Assembly (NCBI RefSeq): GCF_000620705.1
Contig: NZ_KK211169.1
Coordinates: 62,001 to 126,000, forward strand
Direction of reading: 5' to 3'
Source of the DNA: Nocardioides sp. URHA0020
Lineage (GTDB): Bacteria; Actinomycetota; Actinomycetes; Propionibacteriales; Nocardioidaceae
Length of the DNA stretch: 64,000 nucleotides
The notes under the pieces are model-generated. The model saw nothing but the letters and a program-made list of their open reading frames with translations. It had not been told where the DNA came from and did no database searches. The first letter of the stretch is position 1, and every line of letters starts with the position of its first letter. The position numbers were made by a program, and so were the translations under genes. Positions 44,287 to 51,985 of this stretch are shown here, piece after piece.

Positions 44287-45431
44287 CGGTATTCCTCCTG
44301 GCTCTCCCTGACGGAGAGATAGCGGGGGAGGCTCAAGGTGAACGTAGACCCTTGACCCTCGACGGACCACACATTGACGTCCCCGCCGTGCGAGGCGGCG
44401 ACGTGCTTGACGATGGACAGGCCGAGGCCGGTGCCACCGGTGGAGCGGTGCCGGGCGGGGTCGACCCGGTAGAAGCGCTCGAAGATCCGGTCGATCTCCT
44501 CGGTCGGGATGCCGATGCCCTGGTCGACCACCGAGACCGAGACGCTGGAGTCGTCGGCCTTCGTCGAGACCAGCACCGTGGACCCGGACTCCGAGTACGA
44601 GACGGCGTTGGCCACGAGGTTGGAGATCGCCGCGGTGACCTGCTCGCTGTTGCCGAGGACCTCGACGCCCTTGACGCCGCTGGTCACCACCGCGATGTGC
44701 TTGGAGACCGCGTCGATCGCACTGGTGTCGACGGCGACCTCGATCGCGTCGTCGAGGGAGACCGGGATCGGGGCCTCGAGCGGGTCGTCCCCCTGGAGCC
44801 GCGACAGCTCGATGACCTGCTGCACGAGCCGCGAGAGCCGCTCGCTCTCGATCAGCATCCGGTCGGAGAACCGCTTGACGGCCTCGGGGTCCTCGGAGGC
44901 CTCGTGCACCGCCTCGGCCAGCAGCCGGATGGCGCCGACCGGGGTCTTCAGCTCGTGGCTCACGTTGCCCACGAAGTCACGGCGTACCGCCTCGACCCGA
45001 CGCTCGCGGGTGCGGTCCTCGACCAGGGCGAGCACGAGGCGCGCACCGAGCGGGGCGACCCGGGCGGTCACGTGGCGCGAGGGCACCCCGGGACGGGCCA
45101 TCACCAGCTCGGTCTCGCGGATCTGCCCGTCACGGCGTACCTGCTGGACCAGGGTGGCGAGCTCGGAGGAGACCAACGACTGCCCGCGGACCAGGCCCAT
45201 CGCGTACGCCGGCGCGGAGGCCTTGAGCACGGTGTCGCTGTCGTCGACCACGACGGCGCTGCTCTTGAGCACCGAGAGGACCGCGGCGACACCGGCCGGT
45301 ACGACGGGCTCGTCGGTCGTGACTCCCGTGCCATGCTGTTGCCGGTCGCTGACGTGCCACGCGAGCACCGCTCCGCCGGCGACGACGGCGCCGATGATGG
45401 CGGCGATGAACGCCTGCGTCGTCGAGTCCAC
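44283..45431 (-). CDS. senX3: Phosphate-type sensor histidine kinase (SenX3/PhoR)
   Basis: A 382-residue histidine kinase with one N-terminal membrane helix (about 7-25), a degenerate PAS domain (about 48-145), a HisKA helix with H159 (VGNVSHELKTPVGAIRLLAE) and a HATPase domain (NLVANAVSYSESGS N box; DQGIGIPTEEIDRIFERFYRVD and GGTGLGLSIVKHV G boxes). The short N-terminus and PAS match SenX3, which senses phosphate transport status with PhoU rather than through a large extracellular domain. Divergent from phoU across a PHO-box-bearing spacer. Confidence 0.94.
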   Translation of the reverse strand: MDSTTQAFIAAIIGAVVAGGAVLAWHVSDRQQHGTGVTTDEPVVPAGVAAVLSVLKSSAVVVDDSDTVLKASAPAYAMGLVRGQSLVSSELATLVQQVRRDGQIRETELVMARPGVPSRHVTARVAPLGARLVLALVEDRTRERRVEAVRRDFVGNVSHELKTPVGAIRLLAEAVHEASEDPEAVKRFSDRMLIESERLSRLVQQVIELSRLQGDDPLEAPIPVSLDDAIEVAVDTSAIDAVSKHIAVVTSGVKGVEVLGNSEQVTAAISNLVANAVSYSESGSTVLVSTKADDSSVSVSVVDQGIGIPTEEIDRIFERFYRVDPARHRSTGGTGLGLSIVKHVAASHGGDVNVWSVEGQGSTFTLSLPRYLSVRESQEEYR

Positions 45432-45490
45432 ACGTGAATCGTACGAGGGAATTCAGCGGGAGTTCGCCCGGGAGGCGGGGGCTTCCGAAC

Positions 45491-45508
45491 GTTCATCCCT
45501 CGTTCACG
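45491..45508 (+). promoter_or_regulatory. PHO-box-like direct repeat upstream of phoU
   Basis: GTTCATC and GTTCACG are direct repeats with a 4-base spacer (11-base period), close to the Streptomyces PHO box unit GTTCACC. A TAGCAT -10-like box begins 22 bases downstream (45530), so the repeat would cover the -35 region of the phoU promoter, as expected for activation by a phosphorylated OmpR-type regulator. It could also affect senX3-regX3 transcription. Confidence 0.7.
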
Positions 45509-45551
45509 TCACAACCCCGGCTGTCCACCTAGCATGCCTAGGGTCTGCGTC

Positions 45552-46208
45552 ATGCGAGAGGCATTCCACGAACAGCTCGACGGCATCTTCATCGACCTGG
45601 CTGCGATCTGCGGCGACGTCGAGGTCGCCGTACGGCTTGCGACCCAGGCCCTGCTCACCGGCGACGCCGAGATCGCCGAGAAGGTGATCAGCGCCGACAT
45701 CGAGGTCGACCGGTCCCGCGAGCGCGTCGAGGACTCCGCCTTCCTCCTGCTGTCGCTGCAGCAGCCGGTCGCCAGCGACCTGCGGACCGTCGTCGCCGCG
45801 CTGCGCATGGTCAGCGAGCTCGAGCGGATGGGCGACCTGTCGGTGCACGTCGCCAAGATCGCCCGGCTGCGGGTGCCCAACCTTGCCGTGCCCACCGACG
45901 TCGTCCCGATCATCGAGCGGATGGCGCAGGTCGCCGAGGACATGGTCGGCCGGGTGTCGCGGATCATCACCGACCGCAACGTCGACGACGCGCTCGCGCT
46001 CGTGCACGCTGACGAGGAGATGGACCAGCTGCGGCGCAAGAGCTTCGCCGAGCTGCTCTCCACCGACTGGGACCACGGCGTCGAGGCCGCGGTCGACGTG
46101 GCCCTGCTGGGTCGCTACTACGAGCGGATCGCCGACCACGCGGTCTCGGTCGCCAACCGGGTCGTCTTCGTCGTCACCGGCGAGAACCCGCGCTCCGTCA
46201 TCGGCTGA
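45552..46208 (+). CDS. phoU: Phosphate signalling protein PhoU
   Basis: A 218-residue protein of two three-helix PhoU repeats. MREAFHEQLDGIFIDLAAICGDVEVAVRLATQAL starts the first, and the second repeat begins near DVVPIIERMAQVAEDMVGRVS; ERMGDLSVHVAKIA and YYERIADHAVSVANRVVF carry the paired metal-binding motifs. It links the phosphate transporter to the sensor kinase. ATG at 45552 fits the family start better than the ATG at 45534. It ends before a long hairpin shared with the convergent gpmA end. Confidence 0.93.
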   Translation: MREAFHEQLDGIFIDLAAICGDVEVAVRLATQALLTGDAEIAEKVISADIEVDRSRERVEDSAFLLLSLQQPVASDLRTVVAALRMVSELERMGDLSVHVAKIARLRVPNLAVPTDVVPIIERMAQVAEDMVGRVSRIITDRNVDDALALVHADEEMDQLRRKSFAELLSTDWDHGVEAAVDVALLGRYYERIADHAVSVANRVVFVVTGENPRSVIG

Positions 46209-46220
46209 GGCTCCACCGTC

Positions 46221-46287
46221 GGGGTAGTCCCTGACGAAACGGGCCCCTGGCGGCGGTGTTGTCCCCGCAAACGTCAGGGACTACCCC
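46221..46287. repeat. Long hairpin element, copy B (16-bp arms, 35-nt spacer)
   Basis: Arms GGGGTAGTCCCTGACG (46221-46236) and CGTCAGGGACTACCCC (46272-46287) are identical to copy A at 38645, and the spacer is again 35 bases though its sequence differs. A flanking C/G pair extends the stem to 17. It lies between the convergent phoU and gpmA stops. Confidence 0.9.
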
Positions 46288-46297
46288 GGTACGGCGC

Positions 46298-47041
46298 TCA
46301 GCGACCCTGGTTGGCGACGGCGGCGGCAGCGGCCGCAGCGGCCTCGGGGTCGAGGTAGGTGCCACCGGGGACGGTCGGCCGGAGCGACTCGTCGAGCTCG
46401 TAGACCAGCGGCATGCCGGTCGGGATGTTGAGCCCGGCGATGTCCTCGTCGCTGATCCCGTCGAGGTGCTTCACCAGCGCTCGCAGGCTGTTGCCGTGGG
46501 CAGCGACGAGCACGGTGCGGCCCGAGCGCAGGTCGGGCACGATCGCCGAGTCCCAGTACGGCAGGAAGCGCGCGATCACGTCCTTGAGGCACTCGGTGCG
46601 GGGCAGCTCGGCGCCGAGGTCGGCGTACTGCGGGAGCCCGGCCTGGGAGAACTCGCTGTCGTCGTCGAGCGGCGGCGGCGGCACGTCGAAGGAGCGGCGC
46701 CAGAGCATGAACTGCTCCTCGCCGTACGCCTCGAGCGTCTCCTTCTTGTTCTTGCCCTGGAGCGCGCCGTAGTGGCGCTCGTTGAGGCGCCACGAGCGGC
46801 GCACCGGGATCCAGTGCCGGTCGGCGCCGTCGAGCGCCGTGGCCGCCGTGTTGATCGCGCGGCGCAGCAGCGAGGTGTGGACGACGTCGGGGAGCACGCC
46901 GGCGTCGCGCAGCAGCTCACCGGCGCGGACCCCCTCGGCGCGGCCCTTGTCGTTGAGCGGGACGTCGACCCACCCGGTGAAGAGGTTCTTGGCGTTCCAC
47001 TCGCTCTCGCCGTGGCGGAGCAGGACCAGGGTGTACGTCAC
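46298..47041 (-). CDS. gpmA: 2,3-bisphosphoglycerate-dependent phosphoglycerate mutase
   Basis: A 247-residue glycolytic mutase. [18 protein letters not shown] contains catalytic H10; [19 protein letters not shown] and [18 protein letters not shown] carry the remaining active-site residues. It interconverts 3- and 2-phosphoglycerate. One base separates it from the upstream lipoprotein gene, so they are co-transcribed. Its presence near senX3-regX3 matches the mycobacterial layout. Confidence 0.95.
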   Translation of the reverse strand: MTYTLVLLRHGESEWNAKNLFTGWVDVPLNDKGRAEGVRAGELLRDAGVLPDVVHTSLLRRAINTAATALDGADRHWIPVRRSWRLNERHYGALQGKNKKETLEAYGEEQFMLWRRSFDVPPPPLDDDSEFSQAGLPQYADLGAELPRTECLKDVIARFLPYWDSAIVPDLRSGRTVLVAAHGNSLRALVKHLDGISDEDIAGLNIPTGMPLVYELDESLRPTVPGGTYLDPEAAAAAAAAVANQGR

Positions 47042-47042
47042 G

Positions 47043-47600
47043 TCACTCCTCGATCTCGACGGCTGCGGGCTTGCACTCGTCGGCGGGCGTCGGGGTCTCC
47101 GCCGACTTGTCGAGGCCGGAGTACTCGTAGCAGTCGGCGACCGCCGGGATGTCGAGCCGGGTGGTGCTCCCGTCGCCGAAGGTGAACTCCAGCGTCAGGA
47201 AGTCGCCGGCCCCGAAGTCGCCGGTGATGGTGACGGGGGTGTCGGCGTCGGCCAGGTTGACGTACCCGCCGGGGGCGAGCTCGATCGGCGTGAAGCCCTC
47301 GACCTTGAGGGCGGCGTCGTCGCCGGCACCCGCGATCGCGGTGACCTTCTCCGGCTCCTTGGCCTTGTTGTTGGCGAAGGTCGTGACCAGCGTCCCGGAC
47401 CCTTCCTCGGCGCTCACGACGACCGAGCCCAGCACGTCGACCTTGGTGTCCTGGTCGTTGGTGCCGGTGCCCGGCGTGTAGACCCGGTCGGTCGCGTAGT
47501 CGAAGCCGCAGGAGGACAGCACCGGGGCGGCGAGCAGGAGCGCTCCCGCGGCGGCGAGCAGGCGAGCGGTACGGCGAAGCTGCATCTTCAGGGCCTTCAC
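47043..47600 (-). CDS. LpqE-like secreted lipoprotein
   Basis: A 185-residue lipoprotein. After a basic start and a hydrophobic stretch, LSSC (lipobox, Cys about 31) marks lipid attachment. The mature part is beta-rich and acidic ([25 protein letters not shown]..., [18 protein letters not shown]). The strand pattern and proximity to carD and ispD recall mycobacterial LpqE, but the sequence link is weak. ATG at 47585 is an alternative start. Directly upstream of gpmA by one base. Confidence 0.75.
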   Translation of the reverse strand: MKALKMQLRRTARLLAAAGALLLAAPVLSSCGFDYATDRVYTPGTGTNDQDTKVDVLGSVVVSAEEGSGTLVTTFANNKAKEPEKVTAIAGAGDDAALKVEGFTPIELAPGGYVNLADADTPVTITGDFGAGDFLTLEFTFGDGSTTRLDIPAVADCYEYSGLDKSAETPTPADECKPAAVEIEE

Positions 47601-47660
47601 GTGTGGCGACGACGGGTGCGAGACCAGCCTAGCGGTCCGCCCGGGTGGGTTCAGAGGCCC

Positions 47661-48632
47661 CTACTGACTGAGTCCGACGGCGTTTCCGACCAGCAGCAGC
47701 CCGACCAGCACGAGCCCGGTCCAGGCCAGCGAGACGACCAGCAGCCGGGTCGCGCCGATCTTGAGCGCCACCCGCAGCGGCAGGTGGCGTACGCCGTCCT
47801 CGTGGTCGGCCACGAGCCCCGGCAGCGCGCACAGGAAGTGCACGCCCACGCCGAGCAGGGCCGCGAGCACGACCATCGCCACCTGGGGCGGGTCGCCGTC
47901 GGCCTGACCGCCCCAGCCGCCGTACGAGAGGAAGGCCGGGAGCAGCGCGTACGACGCCGCCCAGGTCACCCACGAGAGCCAGCCCCGGCGCAGGACGACG
48001 TTGCCCAGCAGGCCGATCCCGACGGAGGCGAGGTAGAGGCAGCCGGCCGTCACGCCGTTCGAGATCGCCAGCGGCACCAGCAGCAGCACCGCGCAGCCGG
48101 CCGCGAACCAGGCGGTGCCCGGGTCGAGGTAGCCGTCGGCGATCGGCTTGCCGCTGGGCAGGCGCTGCGCATCGCGGCTGCGGTCGACGAGGTCGTTGCA
48201 CCAGCCGAGCAGGATCTGACCGACCAGGACCGTCGCCAGCATCAGGCCGACCTCGCGGCTCGGCCGGCCCGCGAGCGCGGCGGCCACCGCCATGGCCAGG
48301 GCGGTGATGACCGCCTGGCGCGGGTGCGCGGCGCGCAGCAGCAGGACCGGCGTGGTCTGCGCGAGCGTACGGCGCCGCTCCCGGCCGCTCGGGGGAGCGG
48401 CGGGCGCCTGCGTGGGCGGCTTGTCGCCCGGCTTGTCGGCCGGCTTGTCGACCACCGTGCCGGGCGGCTTCGCGGCCACCTTCTCCGGCGCCGTCTCGCG
48501 CGGCTCCCCGGACATCTTCTCGGGGCCCTTCTCGGGCACCTTCTCGGGCACCGTCGTGGTGGCCGTGGCGGCGGTCCCGGAGGGCAGCTCCGCGACCGGT
48601 TCCGGCTTCCGTCGGCGCAGGTGGGGCGACAT
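47661..48632 (-). CDS. UbiA-family prenyltransferase with Pro/Lys-rich N-terminal extension
   Basis: A 323-residue membrane prenyltransferase. The first Asp-rich motif is NDLVDRSRDAQRLPSGKPIADG (NDxxDxxxD) and the second DHEDGVRHLPLRVALKIG; eight or so hydrophobic helices lie from residue 90 on. Residues 1-88 are a soluble low-complexity extension with PEKVPEKGPEK and DKPADKPGDKP repeats, unusual for the family. The acceptor is unknown; quinone or carotenoid prenylation are possibilities. ATG at 48632 was chosen because the longer frame enters the carD promoter area. Confidence 0.85.
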   Translation of the reverse strand: MSPHLRRRKPEPVAELPSGTAATATTTVPEKVPEKGPEKMSGEPRETAPEKVAAKPPGTVVDKPADKPGDKPPTQAPAAPPSGRERRRTLAQTTPVLLLRAAHPRQAVITALAMAVAAALAGRPSREVGLMLATVLVGQILLGWCNDLVDRSRDAQRLPSGKPIADGYLDPGTAWFAAGCAVLLLVPLAISNGVTAGCLYLASVGIGLLGNVVLRRGWLSWVTWAASYALLPAFLSYGGWGGQADGDPPQVAMVVLAALLGVGVHFLCALPGLVADHEDGVRHLPLRVALKIGATRLLVVSLAWTGLVLVGLLLVGNAVGLSQ

Positions 48633-48798
48633 ACCCCGCAGTATCGACCAGCGGCCGCCCGGGTATGCCTGATCCGGGCCCCGGAGTGTCCGGGAGGCCG
48701 TTCGCAGGGGGCCCGCCACCACACCGATTCCGGTCTGTCAAGCCCCGATTGTGCCCCTGACCTGCGCAAACGATGCTGGGCTCTCACCGATGGCGTGT

Positions 48799-48821
48799 TA
48801 GAATCTTCACCTAGGAAGGGG
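48799..48821 (+). promoter_or_regulatory. Promoter -10 box and strong ribosome binding site of carD
   Basis: TAGAAT at 48799-48804 is a good -10 hexamer; no matching -35 is clear. AGGAAGGGG follows at 48813-48821, 10 bases before the ATG. The leader is therefore only about 20 bases. Confidence 0.6.
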
Positions 48822-48831
48822 TACTTCACAT

Positions 48832-49317
48832 ATGACTTTCACCGTCGGCGAAACGGTTGTTTACCCGAATCACGGGGCCGCCATCATCGAGGACATCGAG
48901 ATGCGGACCATCAAGGGAGAGGACCGGGAGTACCTCGTACTCCGGATCGTCGCCCAGCAGGACCTGGTCGTCCGAGTGCCCGCCTGCAACCTCGACCTGG
49001 TCGGGGTGCGCGACGTCGTCGACAAGGCCGGTCTCGACCGGGTGTTCGACATCCTCCGGGCCGCCCACGTCGAGGAGCCGACCAACTGGTCGCGGCGCTA
49101 CAAGGCCAACCTCGAGAAGCTGCACAGCGGTGACGTGATGAAGGTGTCGGAGGTCGTGCGCGACCTGTGGCGCCGGGAGCGGGACCGCGGTCTGTCGGCC
49201 GGCGAGAAGCGGATGCTCGCCAAGGCCCGCCAGATCCTGGTGTCGGAGCTCGCGCTCGCGGAGCACACCAACGAGGACAAGGCCGAGGCGCTGCTCGACG
49301 AGGTACTCGCCTCCTGA
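48832..49317 (+). CDS. carD: RNA polymerase-binding transcription factor CarD
   Basis: A 161-residue essential actinobacterial regulator that binds RNA polymerase beta and the upstream edge of the transcription bubble to stabilise open complexes, notably at rRNA promoters. Residues 1-55 are the Tudor-like RNAP-interaction domain ([21 protein letters not shown]), and the helical DNA-binding domain follows ([58 protein letters not shown]). Length matches mycobacterial CarD. A strong hairpin terminator follows, so it is probably monocistronic. Confidence 0.97.
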   Translation: MTFTVGETVVYPNHGAAIIEDIEMRTIKGEDREYLVLRIVAQQDLVVRVPACNLDLVGVRDVVDKAGLDRVFDILRAAHVEEPTNWSRRYKANLEKLHSGDVMKVSEVVRDLWRRERDRGLSAGEKRMLAKARQILVSELALAEHTNEDKAEALLDEVLAS

Positions 49318-49333
49318 GTCAGCCTCACAGCTT

Positions 49334-49365
49334 CGAAGGCCCCCGGAGAGATCCGGGGGCCTTCG
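49334..49365 (+). terminator. Rho-independent-like terminator of carD
   Basis: A 14-bp perfect stem (CGAAGGCCCCCGGA/TCCGGGGGCCTTCG) with a GAGA tetraloop, 16 bases after the carD stop. The following TGCG is not U-rich. Confidence 0.85.
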
Positions 49366-49398
49366 TGCGTCTGCGGCACGTCGCCTAGGGTCGCAACC

Positions 49399-49986
49399 GT
49401 GTACGACGACGAGGAGCTGCCCCCCGCTCTCGGTGCCGTGCTCGACGACGACCGCGGCCACCTGCCGTACGCGCTGATCCACGGCGAGTCCCTCGTCGCC
49501 GCGGCCGCCTGGGCGCTGGGCGAGGCCGGCGTGACCCCGGTCGACCTCGGCACGACGTGGGAGGGGCTGGCCGACGCGGACGAGCCGTTCGTGCTCCACG
49601 ACCCGCTGTGCCCGATGACCCCGCCGGCGTTCATCGCCGAGTGCGTCGCGCGGGCCGTCGAGCGGGGGTGCGTGGTGGTCGGCGTACGCCCGGTGACCGA
49701 CACCGTGAAGGTCGTGACCGACGGGGTCGTCGGCGACACCGTGGAGCGCACCGGGCTCGTGGCCGTCGCCTCGCCCGTGGTCCTCCCGGCGAGCGTGGTG
49801 GCCGCCCTGGGCGGGCTGCCGAGCACGGACTTCGTCGCCCTGGTCGCCGAGCTGCGACGGCGCTACCCGGTCGAGCTCGTGGAGGCGCCGCCGTACGCGC
49901 GCCGGGTCGGCTCGGTCGACGACCTGCGGGTGCTGGAGGCGCTCACGTCAGGCGCAACGCCAGGTCCAGGTCCTCGGGGAACGTGA
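49399..49986 (+). CDS. Degenerate IspD-like protein
   Basis: A 195-residue protein (GTG start) that aligns by eye with the second half of IspD cytidylyltransferases: [20 protein letters not shown] matches the IspD segment HDAARPLTPPxLI, and [11 protein letters not shown] with [15 protein letters not shown] matches PVTDTIK...DR..L.AVQTPQ. The N-terminal nucleotide loop (AAGxGxRxG) and its lysine are missing, replaced by [18 protein letters not shown], so it is probably not catalytic. It converges on the true ispD with a 44-base overlap. It may be a structural or regulatory partner of IspD, or a decayed duplicate that remains intact. Confidence 0.7.
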   Translation: MYDDEELPPALGAVLDDDRGHLPYALIHGESLVAAAAWALGEAGVTPVDLGTTWEGLADADEPFVLHDPLCPMTPPAFIAECVARAVERGCVVVGVRPVTDTVKVVTDGVVGDTVERTGLVAVASPVVLPASVVAALGGLPSTDFVALVAELRRRYPVELVEAPPYARRVGSVDDLRVLEALTSGATPGPGPRGT

Positions 49987-50614
49987 TCTTGAGGTTGGTC
50001 GGACTGCTCGGCACCGCCGCCACGGGCAGGGCGGAGTAGCGCGCCCAGCACGCGGCGGTGTCGGTGACCTCGAAGCCCTCGGTGGTCGCTGCCGTGTAGG
50101 CGGCGAGCAGCTCGACGGCCCGGAAGGCCTGCGGCGTCTGGACCCCGTCGAGCTCGGCCGGGAGCTCCCGGCCGTCGCGCGCCAGCAGCCCGGGCAGTCG
50201 TACGCCGGGGATGGCGCCACCGTGCTGGCGAGCGGCCTCGATCGTGGCGGTGAAGAGATCCCGCCCCGCCAGGGGACGCGCACCGTCGTGGATCGCCACC
50301 ACGTCCACCTCGCCGCGCTCGATCTCCGGGGCGAGCGCGCGCAGCGCCGCCCACTCCGACGCGTGCCGCGTCGAGCCGCCGTCGACCAGGCTGATCTCGG
50401 CGGCTCCCAGGTGCGGCTGCAGGGCGGCGGCCACCGCGTCGTGCTCACCGGGACGCACCACCACGAGGACCCGCCGTACGTCGCCGAGCGCCGTCGCGTC
50501 GCGCACCGACCAGGCCAGGACCGGGCGGTCGCCGAGAGGCAGCAGCACCTTGTTGGAGCCGGCCCCGACGCGTGAGCCGGTCCCGGCGGCGAGGATCACG
50601 ACGGCGGCGGGCAC
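49943..50614 (-). CDS. ispD: 2-C-methyl-D-erythritol 4-phosphate cytidylyltransferase
   Basis: A 223-residue MEP-pathway enzyme joining CTP and methylerythritol phosphate. [34 protein letters not shown] is the CTP-binding N-terminus, [19 protein letters not shown] holds the HDGARP motif, and [16 protein letters not shown] the product-loop motif; EDLDLAL closes it. It is separate from ispF, which lies 0.9 kb away on the same strand. Divergent from nirD. Confidence 0.93.
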   Translation of the reverse strand: MPAAVVILAAGTGSRVGAGSNKVLLPLGDRPVLAWSVRDATALGDVRRVLVVVRPGEHDAVAAALQPHLGAAEISLVDGGSTRHASEWAALRALAPEIERGEVDVVAIHDGARPLAGRDLFTATIEAARQHGGAIPGVRLPGLLARDGRELPAELDGVQTPQAFRAVELLAAYTAATTEGFEVTDTAACWARYSALPVAAVPSSPTNLKITFPEDLDLALRLT

Positions 50615-50711
50615 CCGCAGAGTCTAGGGAGTGTTTTCACGGCTGTTACACGGCGAAACAGGTGCTTGACGCGCCGCACCTACGTTCGTGACACCAGGAA
50701 GGGGCACTCGG

Positions 50712-51077
50712 ATGACGCCTGCGGCACACCAGCGTGCGGAGGAGTGGCAGCCCGTGTGCCGCATCGTCGAGCTCGCCGTCGAGCGCGGTGCGACCGCGCT
50801 CGTGCACGGCCAGGCGATCGCGATCTTCCGCACCCAGGACGACCACGTCTACGCACTCGGCAACCACGACCCCTTCGCCAAGGCGTCGGTGCTGGCCAAG
50901 GGCATCGTCGGGACCCGCGAGGGCGTGCCGTTCGTCGCCTCTCCCTCGCACAAGCATGCCTTCGACCTGCGCAGCGGACGCTGCCTCGACGACACCCACG
51001 TCTCCGTCCCGGCGTACGACGTGCGCGTGGTCGAGGGCGTCGTCCTGGTCGGCCACCGCAAGGTCGACGCCGCCTGA
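50712..51077 (+). CDS. nirD: Nitrite reductase small subunit (NirD)
   Basis: A 121-residue Rieske-fold protein. EWQPVCRIVELAVERGATALVHGQAIAIFRT and VYALGNHDPFAKASVLAKGIVGTREGVPFVASPSHKHAFDLRSGRC are typical of NirD of assimilatory NADH nitrite reductase, which lacks iron-sulfur ligands. AGGAAGGGG lies eight bases before ATG 50712. No nirB is in the window, so the gene stands alone, unless its partner lies elsewhere. Followed by the 51.1-kb repeat array. Confidence 0.88.
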   Translation: MTPAAHQRAEEWQPVCRIVELAVERGATALVHGQAIAIFRTQDDHVYALGNHDPFAKASVLAKGIVGTREGVPFVASPSHKHAFDLRSGRCLDDTHVSVPAYDVRVVEGVVLVGHRKVDAA

Positions 51078-51108
51078 CGCAGCCGCACCTGAGGTCGTGG
51101 CACCCGCT

Positions 51109-51459
51109 GGTCGAGCAGTGAGCGCTAGCGAGCGTCGTCGAGACCCCCGCACTCGACGGCGTACGCGGGTTTCGGGGGTTTCGAGACGGGCCTGGCGGCC
51201 CTCCTCAACCACCGGGGTTTCCGGTGGTCGAGCAGCGAGCGCTAGCGAGCGTCGTCGAGACCCCGGCACTCGGCGGCGTACGCGGGTTTCGGGGGTTTCG
51301 AGACGGGCCTGGCGGCCCTCCTCAACCACCGGGGTTTCCGGTGGTCGAGCAGCGAGCGCTAGCGAGCGTCGTCGAGACCCCGGCACTCGGCGGCGTACGT
51401 GGGTTGCGGGGGTTTCGAGACGGGCCTGGCGGCCCTCCTCGACCACCGGTGCGGCCGGG
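51109..51459. repeat. Tandem array of the dispersed repeat, three units of 117 bases
   Basis: GGTCGAGCAG starts at 51109, 51226 and 51343, a strict 117-base period. Each unit joins two related parts: GAGCGCTAGCGAGCGTCGTCGAGACCCC, then GGGGGTTTCGAGACGGGCCT with CTCCTC(A/G)ACCACCGG. The second part is an inverted, diverged version of the first. The three units differ at only a few positions. It fills the 402 bases between nirD and the ispF stop; the open frames across it are low-complexity and not genes. Confidence 0.92.
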
Positions 51460-51479
51460 GCTCTCCGACACCCGAGGGG

Positions 51480-51953
51480 TCAGTAGACGAGTGCGGTGGC
51501 GATCGCTGCGACACCCTCGCCGCGGCCGGTGAGGCCGAGGCCGTCAGTGGTGGTCGCGGAGATGGAGACCGGCGCGCCGATCGCTGCGGACAGGGCGGCC
51601 TGGGCCTCGGCGCGGCGCGGGCCGAGCCGCGGCCGGTTGCCGATGACCTGCACGGCGACGTTGCCGATCTCGAGGCCCGCGGCCCGCACCCGGGCGGCGG
51701 TCTCGGTCAGCAGAGCCGCTCCGGACGCGCCGGCCCACTGCGGCTCCGCCGTACCGAAGTTCGAGCCGAGGTCGCCCAGGCCGGCCGCGGAGAGCAGTGC
51801 GTCGCACGCCGCATGGGCCGCGACGTCGGCGTCGGAGTGTCCCTCGAGACCCTGCGGTTCGTCGGGCCAGGAGAGGCCCGCGAGGTGGAGAGGTACGCCG
51901 TCGACGAGCCGGTGCACATCGGTGCCGATGCCGACTCGGGGGAGGTGGTCCAC
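51480..51953 (-). CDS. ispF: 2-C-methyl-D-erythritol 2,4-cyclodiphosphate synthase
   Basis: A 157-residue MEP-pathway enzyme that cyclises CDP-methylerythritol phosphate. [12 protein letters not shown] carries zinc ligands D12 and H14, [33 protein letters not shown] the third ligand and substrate loops. The final [19 protein letters not shown] is the family end. It lies downstream of ispD on the same strand, but separated by nirD and the repeat array, so it likely has its own promoter in the 32-base divergent gap before the sulfite-oxidase-like gene. Confidence 0.95.
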   Translation of the reverse strand: MDHLPRVGIGTDVHRLVDGVPLHLAGLSWPDEPQGLEGHSDADVAAHAACDALLSAAGLGDLGSNFGTAEPQWAGASGAALLTETAARVRAAGLEIGNVAVQVIGNRPRLGPRRAEAQAALSAAIGAPVSISATTTDGLGLTGRGEGVAAIATALVY

Positions 51954-51985
51954 ACGGAGATCATGCCTGAGACAGAATCAACGCT

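Noticed and set aside
51109..51459. CRISPR array
   Set aside because: The 117-base units are near-identical throughout, with no unique spacers, and no cas genes are present.
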